Assembly (NCBI RefSeq): GCF_039536205.1
Contig: NZ_BAAAYL010000001.1
Span: 2,294,001 to 2,358,000, forward strand
DNA length: 64,000 bases
Direction: 5' to 3'
Source of the DNA: Streptomyces sannanensis
Lineage (GTDB): Bacteria; Actinomycetota; Actinomycetes; Streptomycetales; Streptomycetaceae
How positions within the stretch are numbered: the first letter of the stretch is position 1; the number at the start of each line of letters is the position of its first letter. Of the stretch, positions 36,670 through 45,741 are shown piece by piece. Position numbers and translations under genes: made by a program. The notes beneath the pieces are model-generated. The model was given only the letters and a program-made list of their open reading frames with translations. It was not told the origin of the DNA and searched no databases.

Positions 36670-37024
36670 GAGCGGGAGGTTACCGTTCCTACAAGATTCG
36701 ACCAGGGTCGGCCGTATCCCCAAAGCCCAGACGTTTCGGCCTGGCGCCCCGCGAACGGTCTTCGGGGGCGGGAAGCGTGCTGGTCCGCCTCGGCGATCCG
36801 CGTCTTCATGGCACATGGCCTGCGCGAAGTCCTCAGCGGGGCGGTGCGCCTCCCCATGCGATCCCCGGCTGCAAGTGCCCCGGCGGGTAGCTCTCTCGGC
36901 ACGATCCTCTGGTCACGCGCGAGTCACACCTAGCCGATAGCAGACACTCCGCTGGAACCGACGATACCACCGCATCACAGAAAGGGAGCAGATGGTGACT
37001 GAACGTGTCACTGCCTGCCGATCG
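36670..37024. other. Intergenic region with no recognised feature
   Basis: These 355 bp between the degV-family start and the end of the next minus-strand gene contain no ORF with family features on either strand, no tRNA and no clear long hairpin. It must hold the promoter of the DegV-family gene, but I could not pick one with confidence. Confidence 0.5.
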
Positions 37025-37753
37025 TCAGGTGGTCGTCTCCGGACGGGGGTGGGTCGTCTTCTCCCAGGGGTAGGTCTGCTGCCGCGGGTCCGGCGCTGTG
37101 ATCGCCTGCGGGCCCCCGGGCTCGGCGGCTGCCGCCGGGTCGGGCCGGGACTGCGAGGCGACCGGGGCTCCGGGGCCGGGTTCCGGCCACGGCTGCTCGT
37201 CCAGGGGGGACTTCGACCAGTCGCGCAGGGCGCCCGACTCCACCTCGATCTGCGCGCTCAGCGCCTCCAGGTCGTCGTCGGCGAACTGCTGGGCCCGGTC
37301 GCGGGCCGCCCACCGCAGTGAGTCGGCGGCATGCGTGATCCGCTCCGTGCGTTCCCGGAGCTGCGGCAGCCGGTCCTTGAGCGCGGCCCGGTCCGGGTCG
37401 CGCTCCAGCCTCCTCAGCTCGTCGTCCAGCTCGTGCCCATGGGCGCTCAGCCGCTGGAAAAGGCCGATCGACTCCTTCAGCGAGGGGTCGTCCACGACAC
37501 CCGCGTTCAGCGCGTCCTGCGTCGCCCTCATCGACGTACGCAGGGACAGCCGCAGCTGCGCCAGCTCGCCCGCCACTCCGGTCTGGCCGTAGCTCTTCGC
37601 CCTCAGGGTGGTGTCCTCGACGGTGCGGCGCGCCTGTGTGATCGTCCGGTCCACGCCCCGTTTCGCCGCGCCGATCGCCTTCACACTGACGTACACGCCC
37701 AGGGTCACGAACGCGACAAAGAGCAGCGCCAGGATCAGGATCGCGGCTTCCAT
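37025..37753 (-). CDS. Membrane-anchored coiled-coil protein
   Basis: A 242-residue protein. Residues ~3-27 form one hydrophobic helix (EAAILILALLFVAFVTLGVYVSVKAI), followed by a long charged, heptad-rich region (~30-190; RGVDRTITQARRTVEDTTLRAKS ... LFQRLSAHGHELDDELRRLERDPDRAALKDRLPQLRERTERI) predicted by eye as coiled coil. A Pro/Ala/Gln-rich disordered tail ends it. The function is unknown; a signal-anchor topology is likely. ATG 37753 was chosen because homology-like content starts at the hydrophobic helix. It lies downstream of leuS, separated by a hairpin. Confidence 0.72.
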   Translation of the reverse strand: MEAAILILALLFVAFVTLGVYVSVKAIGAAKRGVDRTITQARRTVEDTTLRAKSYGQTGVAGELAQLRLSLRTSMRATQDALNAGVVDDPSLKESIGLFQRLSAHGHELDDELRRLERDPDRAALKDRLPQLRERTERITHAADSLRWAARDRAQQFADDDLEALSAQIEVESGALRDWSKSPLDEQPWPEPGPGAPVASQSRPDPAAAAEPGGPQAITAPDPRQQTYPWEKTTHPRPETTT

Positions 37754-37803
37754 GAACGTTCGTCCCCTCGGTCGAAGTGTCTGCTCCCACCGTAAACGCT
37801 GAT

Positions 37804-37841
37804 GGGCAGGCCGTGGGTTCCGAGGAACCCCCAACCTGCCC
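37804..37841 (-). terminator. leuS terminator candidate
   Basis: Arms gggcagg (37804-37810) and cctgccc (37835-37841), with an inner ggttcc/ggaacc pairing, lie 36 bp beyond the leuS stop on the minus strand and before the next minus-strand gene. The stem has one internal mismatch. Confidence 0.55.
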
Positions 37842-37876
37842 GTAGGGGATAGCCCTTACAACGCCGTCACGCGGAC

Positions 37877-40777
37877 TCAGGCGGTGACGATGTTCACCAG
37901 CTTCGGTGCCCGCGCGATCACCTTGCGGATGCCCGCGCCGCCCAGCGCGGCGACGACCGCCGGATCGGCCAGGGCCAGCTTCTCCAGCTCCTCGTCGGAG
38001 ATCGACGGGGAGACCTCCAGCCTCGCCTTGACCTTGCCCTTGATCTGAACGACGCAGGTCACGGTCTCGTCGACCACGTACGCCGGGTCGGCGACCGGGA
38101 AGTCCCGGTGGACCACCGAGTCGGTGTGCCCCAGCTTGCGCCACAGTTCCTCGGCGATGTGCGGGGCCAACGGAGCGATCAGCAGCACCAGCCGCTCGGC
38201 CACCGAGCGCGGCACGGCGCCTCCCGCCTTGGTCAGGTGGTTGTTCAGCTCGGTGATCTTGGCGATGGCGGTGTTGAAGCGCATCGCGGCCATGTCCTGG
38301 CCGACACCGTCGATCGCCTTGTGCAGGGCACGCAGAGTGGCCTCGTCGGGCTCGGTGTCGGCCACGGTGGTCTCACCGGTGGCCTCGTCGACGACATTGC
38401 GCCACAGCCGCTGCAGCAGCCGGTACTGGCCGACGACAGCGCGGGTGTCCCACGGGCGGGAGACGTCCAGCGGGCCCATCGCCATCTCGTACAGGCGCAG
38501 CGTGTCGGCGCCGTACTCCTCGCAGATCTCGTCCGGAGTGACCGCGTTCTTCAGGGACTTGCCCATCTTGCCCAGCTCGCGCTTGACCGGCTCGCCCTCG
38601 AAGAAGAACTTGCCGTCGCGCTCCTCGACCTCGGTGGCCGGCACCGGGAAGCCGCGGCCGTCCCGGTAGACGTACGCCTGGATCATGCCCTGGTTGAACA
38701 GCTTGTGGAACGGCTCGGGGGACGAGATGTGCCCCAGGTCGAACAGCATCTTGGACCAGAAGCGGGCGTACAGCAGGTGCAGGACGGCGTGCTCGGCACC
38801 GCCGACGTACAGGTCGACACCACCGTGCGGCTGCCCGTCGCGCGGGCCCATCCAGTACCGCTCGATCTCCGGGTCGACCAGTTGCTGTTCATTGTGCGGG
38901 TCCAGGTAGCGCAGCTCGTACCAGCACGAACCGGCCCAGTTCGGCATGGTGTTGGTCTCACGCCGGTACTTCTTCGGGCCGTCACCCAGGTCGAGGGTGA
39001 CGTTCACCCACTCCTCGTTGCGGGACAGCGGGGTCTCCGGCTCGGAGTCGGCGTCGTCCGGGTCGAAGGTGCGCGGGGTGTAGTCGTCGACCTCCGGCAG
39101 CTCCAGCGGCAGCATCGACTCGGGCAGGGAGTGGGCGGCACCGTCCTCGTCGTAGACGATCGGGAACGGCTCGCCCCAGTAGCGCTGACGGCTGAACAGC
39201 CAGTCGCGCAGCCGGAAGTTGACGGTGCCTTCGCCGATGCCCCGGTCGGCCAGCCACTCGGTGATCTTCGCCTTGGCCTCGACGACACCCAGGCCGTCCA
39301 GCGAGACGCTGCCGTCCGCCGAGTTGATGATCTTCGCGTCGTACGAGACAAAGGCGTCGTCCCAGGCCGACGGGTCGGTGCCACGGCCGTCGGTGGGCTC
39401 GACGACACAGCGCATCGGCAGCTCGAAGGCGCGCGCGAACTCGAAGTCACGGCTGTCGTGCGCCGGTACGGCCATGATCGCGCCGGTTCCATAGCCCATC
39501 AGCACGTAGTCGGCGATGAAGACGGGCACCTTCTCGCCGCTGACCGGGTTCAGGGCGTACTCACCGGTGAAGACACCGGTCTTCTCCTTGGCCTCGGCCT
39601 GCCGCTCGACGTCAGACTTGGAGGCGGCCTGCTTGCGGTACGCCGCGACGGCCTCGGCCGGGGTGGCGTGGCCGCCGGTCCACGCGTCGTGTGTGCCCTC
39701 GGGCCAGGCCTCCGGGACGAACTTCTCCACCAGCGGGTGCTCCGGCGCCAGCACCATGTAGGTGGCGCCGAACAGGGTGTCGGGGCGGGTGGTGAAGACG
39801 GTGATCTTCTCGTCGCCCAGCGGGAAGTCGACGCGGGCGCCCTCGCTGCGGCCGATCCAGTTGCGCTGCTGCAGCTTGATGGCCTCGGGCCAGTCCAGCT
39901 CCTCCAGGTCGTCCAGCAGTCGGTCGGCGTAGGCGGTGATACGCATGTTCCACTGGCGCAGCTTGGCCTTGAAGACGGGGAAGTTGCCGCGCTCGGAGCG
40001 GCCGTCGGCAGTGACCTCCTCGTTGGCCAGGACCGTACCCAGGCCCGGGCACCAGTTGACCGGCGATTCGGAGGCATAGGCCAGGCGGTACTCGCCCAGG
40101 ACGGCGTCACGCTCGGCGGCGCTCAGCTCGCCCCAGGGGCGCCCTCCTCCAGAGCCTTCGGCCTGGGAGGTGCCCCCAGGGGTCGCGCGCTCCCCGCTCT
40201 CGAACTGCGCCACCAGGTCGGCGATCGGGCGCGCCTTCTTCGCCGTCTCGTCGTACCAGGAGTTGAAGATCTGGACGAAGATCCACTGGGTCCACTTGTA
40301 GTAGTCCGGGTCGATCGTCGCGAAGGAGCGGCGCTTGTCGTGGCCCAGGCCCAGCCGGCGCAGCTGCGCCTTCATGTTCTGGATGTTCGCCTCGGTGGAC
40401 ACCCGCGGGTGGGTGCCGGTCTGCACGGCGTACTGCTCGGCGGGCAGGCCGAAGGCGTCGAAGCCCAGGGTGTGCAGGACGTTGTGCCCGGTCATCCGCT
40501 GGTGGCGGGCGTACACATCGGTGGCGATGTAGCCCAGCGGGTGGCCGACGTGCAGCCCCGCACCCGAGGGGTACGGGAACATGTCCATGATGAACTTCTT
40601 GGGCCTGGCGACCACGGCCGGATCGCCGGCCAGGTCACCACCGGGGTTGGGTGCCGCATAGGTGCCCTCGGCGTCCCAGAAGTCCTGCCAGCGTGCCTCG
40701 ATGTCCGCGGCCGTCGCAGCCGTGTAACGATGCGGCGCGGCCACCTCGGCCGCGGAACCGGAATTCGTCTCGCTCAT
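37877..40777 (-). CDS. leuS: Leucyl-tRNA synthetase
   Basis: LeuS charges tRNA-Leu. The 966-residue class I enzyme has the HIGH motif as [16 protein letters not shown] (HVGH at 76-79) and a CP1 editing domain in the middle ([21 protein letters not shown] ... [16 protein letters not shown]). The KMSKS motif is [11 protein letters not shown], followed by an anticodon-binding domain and a C-terminal extension. ATG 40777 ([11 protein letters not shown]) has CAGAGG just upstream and is preferred to the in-frame ATG at 40795. Residues ~198-216 are a Gly/Pro-rich insert derived from an intergenic repeat (see 40129-40185). Expression is probably controlled by a leader-peptide attenuator. Confidence 0.96.
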   Translation of the reverse strand: MSETNSGSAAEVAAPHRYTAATAADIEARWQDFWDAEGTYAAPNPGGDLAGDPAVVARPKKFIMDMFPYPSGAGLHVGHPLGYIATDVYARHQRMTGHNVLHTLGFDAFGLPAEQYAVQTGTHPRVSTEANIQNMKAQLRRLGLGHDKRRSFATIDPDYYKWTQWIFVQIFNSWYDETAKKARPIADLVAQFESGERATPGGTSQAEGSGGGRPWGELSAAERDAVLGEYRLAYASESPVNWCPGLGTVLANEEVTADGRSERGNFPVFKAKLRQWNMRITAYADRLLDDLEELDWPEAIKLQQRNWIGRSEGARVDFPLGDEKITVFTTRPDTLFGATYMVLAPEHPLVEKFVPEAWPEGTHDAWTGGHATPAEAVAAYRKQAASKSDVERQAEAKEKTGVFTGEYALNPVSGEKVPVFIADYVLMGYGTGAIMAVPAHDSRDFEFARAFELPMRCVVEPTDGRGTDPSAWDDAFVSYDAKIINSADGSVSLDGLGVVEAKAKITEWLADRGIGEGTVNFRLRDWLFSRQRYWGEPFPIVYDEDGAAHSLPESMLPLELPEVDDYTPRTFDPDDADSEPETPLSRNEEWVNVTLDLGDGPKKYRRETNTMPNWAGSCWYELRYLDPHNEQQLVDPEIERYWMGPRDGQPHGGVDLYVGGAEHAVLHLLYARFWSKMLFDLGHISSPEPFHKLFNQGMIQAYVYRDGRGFPVPATEVEERDGKFFFEGEPVKRELGKMGKSLKNAVTPDEICEEYGADTLRLYEMAMGPLDVSRPWDTRAVVGQYRLLQRLWRNVVDEATGETTVADTEPDEATLRALHKAIDGVGQDMAAMRFNTAIAKITELNNHLTKAGGAVPRSVAERLVLLIAPLAPHIAEELWRKLGHTDSVVHRDFPVADPAYVVDETVTCVVQIKGKVKARLEVSPSISDEELEKLALADPAVVAALGGAGIRKVIARAPKLVNIVTA
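40129..40185. repeat. Dispersed palindrome unit inside the leuS coding region
   Basis: The stretch contains ctcctccagagccttcggcc and ggaggtgcccccagg, whose inverted GGGGGCACCTCCCAG / gaggagggcgcccc arms match the palindrome family seen between genes in Streptomyces. Translated on the minus strand it gives the low-complexity insert [18 protein letters not shown] in LeuS without breaking frame. The boundaries are approximate. Confidence 0.65.
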
Positions 40778-40826
40778 GATCCTCTGAAGCTCCATCGGTC
40801 GTCTCTGCTGCGCGTATACGGAAACG

Positions 40827-40850
40827 AAAAAGCCCCTCGCACAGGAGGGG
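40827..40850 (-). terminator. Rho-independent attenuator before leuS
   Basis: On the minus strand CCCCTC, a six-base loop and GAGGGG are followed at once by CTTTTTCG, a true U-tract, rare in this genome. The hairpin lies between the leader peptide (40895-40933) and the leuS start. This is the layout of a transcription attenuator: premature stop when leucyl-tRNA is plentiful, read-through when ribosomes stall at the Leu codons. Confidence 0.85.
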
Positions 40851-40894
40851 ACGCCGCGCCGATTCCGACCGGATCTTTCATCCGTCGGGACTGA

Positions 40895-40933
40895 TCAGCG
40901 CGGCTCGCTAAGCAGAAGGCGTACGGCACGCAT
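40895..40933 (-). CDS. leuS leader peptide
   Basis: A 12-codon ORF reads MRAVRLLLSEPR and ends TGA. The three adjacent Leu codons (CTT CTG CTT) sit 45-70 bases before the terminator hairpin at 40827-40850. Classical attenuators have been predicted upstream of leuS in some Streptomyces, and this fits. No good ribosome-binding site is visible directly upstream (ccctggcgccATG). Confidence 0.75.
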   Translation of the reverse strand: MRAVRLLLSEPR

Positions 40934-41076
40934 GGCGCCAGGGTACCGCAGGGCCCGCTGGGGCCGCGCAGAGGCTTCGAACGGCGATATACGGCAAAAC
41001 ACCGAACCAGCCGGTACGGGGCGACCTAGCATGCCGCAACGGGACCGCATCACCGAACCCATTCGGAGTCGCCCCC

Positions 41077-42000
41077 ATGGCCCCCCATCGCAAGATCCGT
41101 TCATCCCCCGCACCGGCCCGGCCGCTTCCGCGACCGGTCAGAGGGGGACTGTCCCTCGCCGTCCTGGTGCTGTTACCCCTGATCGCCGTCAAGGGCGGCG
41201 ACACATTACGCACCGGGCTCGATTTCACCGCCGGGGTCCTTTCCCTGGTCTCCCTCACCGCCTCCGTCGCCTGGGGACTGCTCGCCACCGACCGGCTGCT
41301 GCTCACCCCGCGCCACCGGCTGCTCGCCCAGGGCGTCCACCGCGTGACCGCGGTCGCCTCGCTCGGTTTCCTGCTGCTGCACATCACCGTCAAGGTCTCA
41401 TTGGGCCATGTGGCACTGCTCGGCGCGCTGTTCCCCTTCGGTCTCGGCGTACGCGGCACGGCCGGGCTCATCGGCTTCGGCTCGCTCGGCGGCCTCCTCA
41501 TGATGACCGCGGCCGCCACGGGGGCACTGCGCGGCGCCTTCGCCTCCCCCGGCAGCGGCATCGCGGGCCGCTGGCGGTCACTGCACATGCTGGCCTATCC
41601 GGCGTGGTGCGCGGCCCTGGTGCACGGCCTGTACGCGGGACGGCCGCCGAAGACCTGGGTGATCGTCATGTACTGCCTGTCGCTGGTCGCGGTCGGCGCG
41701 GCGCTGTCGCCGAGGTTGCTGCCGTACCCGCTGAAGCGCCGGATCGCCGCCCGGATCACGACGCTCGCCGCTTCTGCGGGAGGCCGGAAGGACAGCGCCG
41801 TCGTCTCCGCCGCCGGCGAGCCCCCGCTCACGCGGCGCGTGCCGATGACCGAGGAGCTGCCGGTGCTGTCCGAGGCACGGGTACGCCCCGGGTGCCGGCC
41901 CACCCCATCGCCCCCGCCGCCCGGGCAGGCCACCCCCGCCGCGTACGGCAGCCCACCGGCCGGGGACCCCTGGCACTCACCCGGAGGAGAACGCCTGTGA
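41077..42000 (+). CDS. Membrane cytochrome b-like / ferric-reductase-like protein
   Basis: A 307-residue integral membrane protein with about six hydrophobic helices between residues ~25 and 215 (LSLAVLVLLPLIAVKGG, FTAGVLSLVSLTASVAWGLL, VASLGFLLLHITVKVSLGHVALLGAL, and others). Histidines in RHRLLAQGVHRV, FLLLHITVKV and SLHMLAYPAW / ALVHGLYAG are placed as paired heme ligands. The last ~90 residues are cytoplasmic, basic then Pro-rich. Its stop overlaps the GTG of the NuoF-like gene, so the two are co-translated, suggesting a membrane redox pair: NAD(P)H to flavin/iron-sulphur protein to heme. No experimental role is known to me. Confidence 0.82.
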   Translation: MAPHRKIRSSPAPARPLPRPVRGGLSLAVLVLLPLIAVKGGDTLRTGLDFTAGVLSLVSLTASVAWGLLATDRLLLTPRHRLLAQGVHRVTAVASLGFLLLHITVKVSLGHVALLGALFPFGLGVRGTAGLIGFGSLGGLLMMTAAATGALRGAFASPGSGIAGRWRSLHMLAYPAWCAALVHGLYAGRPPKTWVIVMYCLSLVAVGAALSPRLLPYPLKRRIAARITTLAASAGGRKDSAVVSAAGEPPLTRRVPMTEELPVLSEARVRPGCRPTPSPPPPGQATPAAYGSPPAGDPWHSPGGERL

Positions 42001-43571
42001 ACGCACCCCTCCCCGACGTCCCCGAGGTCCGCGTCGTCGGCCTGCCCCGGCTGACCTCGGGTTTCGACCTGGCCGAGCGCCTGGACCGGGCCCTGCACCT
42101 GAAGGTGCACGGACCCCTCGGAACCCTGACGGCCGAGCGGCTCGCCCGGCTCGCCGAGGACATATCCCTGAGAGGGCGCGGCGGCGCGGGCTTCCCGTTC
42201 GGCAGAAAGCTGCGTGCGGTCGCCGAGACGGCCGCCCGGCGCGGGGTACGTCCCGTTGTCGTGATCAACGGCAGCGAGGGCGAGCCGGCCTGCCGCAAGG
42301 ACACCGTGCTGCTGAACCGCGCCCCGCACCTCGTTCTGGACGGCGCACTGCTGTCGGCGGAGGCAGTGGGCGCGCGCACCCTGATCGTGGCCGTCACACG
42401 CGACTCCACCGAGGCCTCGGTGCGGGCCGCCCTCGCGGAGCGCGGCCTGCCGCGCAGGCCGTCCAGGCGCGCGGCGCTGCACGCGCGCGTCGTGCGTACG
42501 CCGGAGCGCATGGTCTCCGGCGAGGCCTCCGCCGTCGTCCGCGCCGCGGACGGCGGCCCCGCCCTGCCGCCCGGCCGCCGTGAGCGCGCGTCGGACTCCG
42601 GCGTCGGCGGTGCTCCGACGCTGCTCTCGAACGCGGAGACGTACGCACAGCTCGCCGTCGCCGCCCGTATCGGCGCGCGCGGCTACTGCCACACAGGCCT
42701 GGACACCGAGCCCGGCACGGTCCTGCTCACGCTCTCCGGTGCGGTACCCCGCCCGATGGTGGTGGAAGTGCCGACGGGTGTGCCGCTGCGGTACGTCATC
42801 CAGGCGGCCGGTGCTCCGCCGCTTCCCCAGGGCGTACTGACCGGCGGCTATCACGGCAGCTGGATCGACACGGCGGGCACCGCCGACGCGGTCGTCTCCC
42901 GCGCGTCGCTGGCGGCGCTGGGCGGCACGCTGGGCGCGGGCGCGATCCTGCCGATCGGCCCCGGCACCTGCCCGCTCGGCGAGGCACTGCGGGTCGCCGA
43001 GTGGCTGGCCTCGGAGTCCACGGGCCAGTGCGGACCGTGCCGGCTGGGACTGCCCGCGGCAGCGAGCGGACTGTCGGACGTACTGAACGGGGGCGGGCCC
43101 GCGGCCCTGGAGGCGCTGCGCGAGGTGACGCGGACCGTCAAGGGACGGGGAGCCTGCAAGCACCCGGACGGTTCCGCGCGCTTCCTCGCCTCCACCCTTT
43201 CGACGTTCACGGACGATCTGGCCGCGCATGTGCTGGGCGGCGGCTGCGGGCGGAGGACGGCGGGGGTGCTGCCGATCCCGGCACCGGGTGACGAGCAGCG
43301 GGGCGTACCCAGCGGACGGCGGCTGGCCGTGGACTGGACACTCTGCCAGGGCCATGGTCTGTGTGCGGACATCGCTCCCGAGCTGATCGGCATGGGGTCC
43401 GACGGCTATCCGGCCCCGGCGGAGGTGATGGTTCCGGTGCATCTCCAGGGGCGTGCGGAGCTGGCCGTGCGCCGCTGCCCCGCCCTGGCGCTCCGTATGG
43501 AGCAGACGCCTCCGGAACATCCCGCACTGCCGTCCGTCGGCCGGAAGGCCCTGGACAGGGGCCGGGGTTGA
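41997..43571 (+). CDS. NuoF-like flavoprotein fused to a C-terminal ferredoxin domain
   Basis: A 524-residue protein related to complex I subunit NuoF. FMN/NADH-binding Gly-rich motif GRGGAGFPFGRKLRAV (residues ~59-74) and NGSEGEPACRKD are present, then an SLBB-like domain (VPTGVPLRYVIQAAG). The 4Fe-4S domain has STGQCGPCRLGLPAA and GRGACKHPDG. The final ~75 residues form a ferredoxin (CQGHGLCADIAPELIGMGSDGYP ... RRCPALAL) with C-x2-H-x2-C, which suggests a 3Fe-4S or incomplete cluster. GTG 41997 overlaps the upstream stop and has GGAGGAGAA ahead. It is not part of a nuo operon and probably passes electrons to the adjacent membrane protein. Confidence 0.87.
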   Translation: MNAPLPDVPEVRVVGLPRLTSGFDLAERLDRALHLKVHGPLGTLTAERLARLAEDISLRGRGGAGFPFGRKLRAVAETAARRGVRPVVVINGSEGEPACRKDTVLLNRAPHLVLDGALLSAEAVGARTLIVAVTRDSTEASVRAALAERGLPRRPSRRAALHARVVRTPERMVSGEASAVVRAADGGPALPPGRRERASDSGVGGAPTLLSNAETYAQLAVAARIGARGYCHTGLDTEPGTVLLTLSGAVPRPMVVEVPTGVPLRYVIQAAGAPPLPQGVLTGGYHGSWIDTAGTADAVVSRASLAALGGTLGAGAILPIGPGTCPLGEALRVAEWLASESTGQCGPCRLGLPAAASGLSDVLNGGGPAALEALREVTRTVKGRGACKHPDGSARFLASTLSTFTDDLAAHVLGGGCGRRTAGVLPIPAPGDEQRGVPSGRRLAVDWTLCQGHGLCADIAPELIGMGSDGYPAPAEVMVPVHLQGRAELAVRRCPALALRMEQTPPEHPALPSVGRKALDRGRG

Positions 43572-43574
43572 GAG

Positions 43575-45496
43575 ATCGAGTAGGAGGGACGGGTCGCCCG
43601 TCCCTCCTCTCACACCACCGGACATGCGGGCCACGCATCCGGCGGTTCATCAAGCTGATCTCAACCGTTGCCAGGTCGGCTTGAGCATGCGCAGGCCGAG
43701 GTCGTCCCAGTGAGAGTTGGGCATCGCCCGCTGAAGGACAGCCGATCCCGCGATCCGCCAGTAACCCTTGCCGCTGCCCGCCCATTCGCGGGCCTTCCAC
43801 TCGGCGATGCCGAGCTCGCGGAGGTTCCTGAACCGGGCCTTGGGGAGCTTCCATTCCTTCCAGCGGATCTGCCGCATCCTGCGGCGGAACCACTCGTCCA
43901 GCTCCCTGAACACCTTCGGGGTGTCCGCTAGCTGGAAGTAGCCCATCCATCCGGTGGTGAAGCGGTTGATCTTCGCGATGCGTTCATCCATCGCGATGCT
44001 CCACCGGCGCGAGGTCAACTCCCGCAGCCGGTCCTTCAGGCGCTTGACCGCCTTCGGATCGACCCGGATCCTGACCCCGGCCCGGGTGAAGTAGAAGCCG
44101 AACCCCAGCAGCACCGCCGAGCGGGCGTGGCCCACCTTCGACTTCTCCCGGTTGACCATCAGTTTCAGCCGCTGCTCGACCACGGCCGTGACCGAGGCGA
44201 GCACCCTTCTGGCGGCTCGTTCGCTCCGCACGAAGACGCGCACGTCGTCGGCGTAGCGCACGAACCGGTGACCGCGCCTGAACAGTTCCCGGTCCAGGTC
44301 GTCGAGCATGATGTTCGACAGCACCGGCGACAGCGGGGACCCCTGCGGGGTCCCCTCTTCGCTCGGCATCTTGATGCCGTCCACCATGATCCCGGCTTCC
44401 AAATACCTGCGGACCAGTCTCAAGACCCTGCGGTCAGCGACCTTGCGCGCGACCCGCGCCATCAGGACGTCATGCTGGACCCGGTCGAAGAACCGGTCCA
44501 GATCAAGGTCCACGACCCACCGGTAGCCGTCCTCGATCGCCCGCCGCGCGACCCGGACCGCCTGATGGGCGGACCGGCCGGGACGGAATCCGAAGGACGA
44601 CCCCGAGAACTGCGGGTCGAAGATGGGCACGAGTACTTGCGCGATGGCCTGCTGGATCAAGCGGTCCAGCACCCGCGGCACCCCCAGCATCCGCTCGCCG
44701 CCACCAGGCTTCGGGATGATCACCTGACGGACCGGCGCCGGCCGGTAGATGCCCGCGTCGAGTTCGGCCCTCACTTCAGGCCAGTGCACTGCGATCCACG
44801 GCCGCAACTCAGCCGTAGTCATGCCATCCACTCCGGGTGCACCCCGGTTCACTTCGACGCGGTTGAGCGCCGCGAGCAGGTTCTCCCTGGAGAGCATCCG
44901 CTCCCACAGCGAGGACTCCCGCTCCCGGTGAACGTCCTCCATGGAGTGCGCCGACCGGCCACTACGCTCCGCCGGGACACTTCCGGAATGCACCGGTCCC
45001 TCCCCGGTCGGCACCGCCGAAGCGGACTTGCCGCGGTCCATGTGACCAGCACGAGCAACCACCACATCACCCGTTCCACTCGATGTTCGGCCCTTCCCAG
45101 CCCACCGCCAAGCGGCGGCCATCCCGGCTGGTACTACGGCCTCTGCTGACTTCTGCCCGGTCAGAGTCGGCCTCCCGGCCCACTCCGTCGGCGCGGCGAC
45201 ACCTCAGCACAACCGACACCCGAACAGATCTCCCCAGGTAAGAACGATCACTGTCCCTGGATCTCCGCCGCGTTTACGCACTGGCCCTCTTGGCAGTGAC
45301 GGGCTTCGCCTTGCCATGCAGGCTCACCCGACCAGCACGCCTCATACACGGTTCGTGTTCCTCGGTACCCAGGTCTCGCCTCGGGCTTCCTCCAGACCCC
45401 ACCTCACGATGACGCCCTTGCCTCCGGCTCGGGGTTAGCACCACCTCTTCCCCCAGGGGACTTTCACCCCCAAGCAATCGCCCATGCTGGGCGCAC
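43575..45496 (-). mobile_element. Group II intron, apparently complete
   Basis: About 1.92 kb on the minus strand. The 5' end is GTGCGCCCAGCATGGGCG, a standard bacterial intron start, followed by conserved ribozyme text (GGGGGTGAAAGTCCCC). The intron-encoded protein occupies domain IV. Downstream are a domain V hairpin (43611-43648; GAACCGCCGGATGC ... GTCCGGTGGTGTG), a domain VI hairpin (43584-43606; GGGACGGG/CCCGTCCC) and the 3' end CTACTCGAT. The 5' junction is seven bases past a terminator stem behind tRNA-Ala, an insertion habit of class C introns. The 3' junction is four bases from the convergent NuoF-like stop. The ends are read by motif, so they may be off by a few bases. Confidence 0.85.
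43650..45041 (-). CDS. ltrA: Group II intron reverse transcriptase/maturase
   Basis: The intron-encoded protein, about 463 residues from ATG 45041 (ATG 44942 possible). RT blocks run from LLAALNRVEVNRGAPGVDGM through PKPGGGERMLGVPRVLDRLIQQAI, FGFRPGRSAHQAV, the VDLDLDRFFDRV metal site, EEGTPQGSPLSPVLSNIMLDDLD and the catalytic YADD (FVRYADDVRVFV). The X/maturase domain follows (FTTGWMGYFQLAD ... EWKAREWAGSGKGYWRIAGS). It ends soon after without an HNH endonuclease domain, as in class C-like introns. The frame is intact, so splicing and retrohoming may be active. Confidence 0.93.
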   Translation of the reverse strand: MDRGKSASAVPTGEGPVHSGSVPAERSGRSAHSMEDVHRERESSLWERMLSRENLLAALNRVEVNRGAPGVDGMTTAELRPWIAVHWPEVRAELDAGIYRPAPVRQVIIPKPGGGERMLGVPRVLDRLIQQAIAQVLVPIFDPQFSGSSFGFRPGRSAHQAVRVARRAIEDGYRWVVDLDLDRFFDRVQHDVLMARVARKVADRRVLRLVRRYLEAGIMVDGIKMPSEEGTPQGSPLSPVLSNIMLDDLDRELFRRGHRFVRYADDVRVFVRSERAARRVLASVTAVVEQRLKLMVNREKSKVGHARSAVLLGFGFYFTRAGVRIRVDPKAVKRLKDRLRELTSRRWSIAMDERIAKINRFTTGWMGYFQLADTPKVFRELDEWFRRRMRQIRWKEWKLPKARFRNLRELGIAEWKAREWAGSGKGYWRIAGSAVLQRAMPNSHWDDLGLRMLKPTWQRLRSA

Positions 45497-45502
45497 ATGA
45501 CG

Positions 45503-45535
45503 AAGGCGGGCCATCCGATCCGGATGGCCCGCCTT
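45503..45535 (-). terminator. Terminator of tRNA-Ala, intron insertion landmark
   Basis: Perfect 15-bp arms aaggcgggccatccg / cggatggcccgcctt close a three-base loop, eight bases beyond the tRNA-Ala 3' end. The group II intron begins seven bases after the stem. Terminator stems are the usual homing context of class C group II introns. Confidence 0.85.
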
Positions 45536-45542
45536 CTTCCTG

Positions 45543-45615
<73 letters not shown>

Positions 45616-45741
45616 TTGTTCTGTTTTCCCGCCCGGTTCCCCCGGCGACATCGAGAACACTACCCGGACGCCCACCCGACCACCAAATCGATTGCCCGCC
45701 GGGGAAGATATGTCCGGTATCGGCAGGTTTCTCGATGATGG

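Noticed and set aside
38108..40894. 928-codon plus-strand ORF opposite leuS
   Set aside because: Antisense shadow of leuS with no recognisable motifs.
40932..41996. Upstream extension of the NuoF-like ORF
   Set aside because: Overlaps the membrane-protein gene in another frame and is low-complexity; homology and the ribosome-binding site place the start at GTG 41997.
43575..45496. Possibility of a retron or diversity-generating retroelement
   Set aside because: The RT has group II maturase domain X and the flanks have group II ribozyme ends and domain V; there is no template/variable repeat pair or msr/msd structure.
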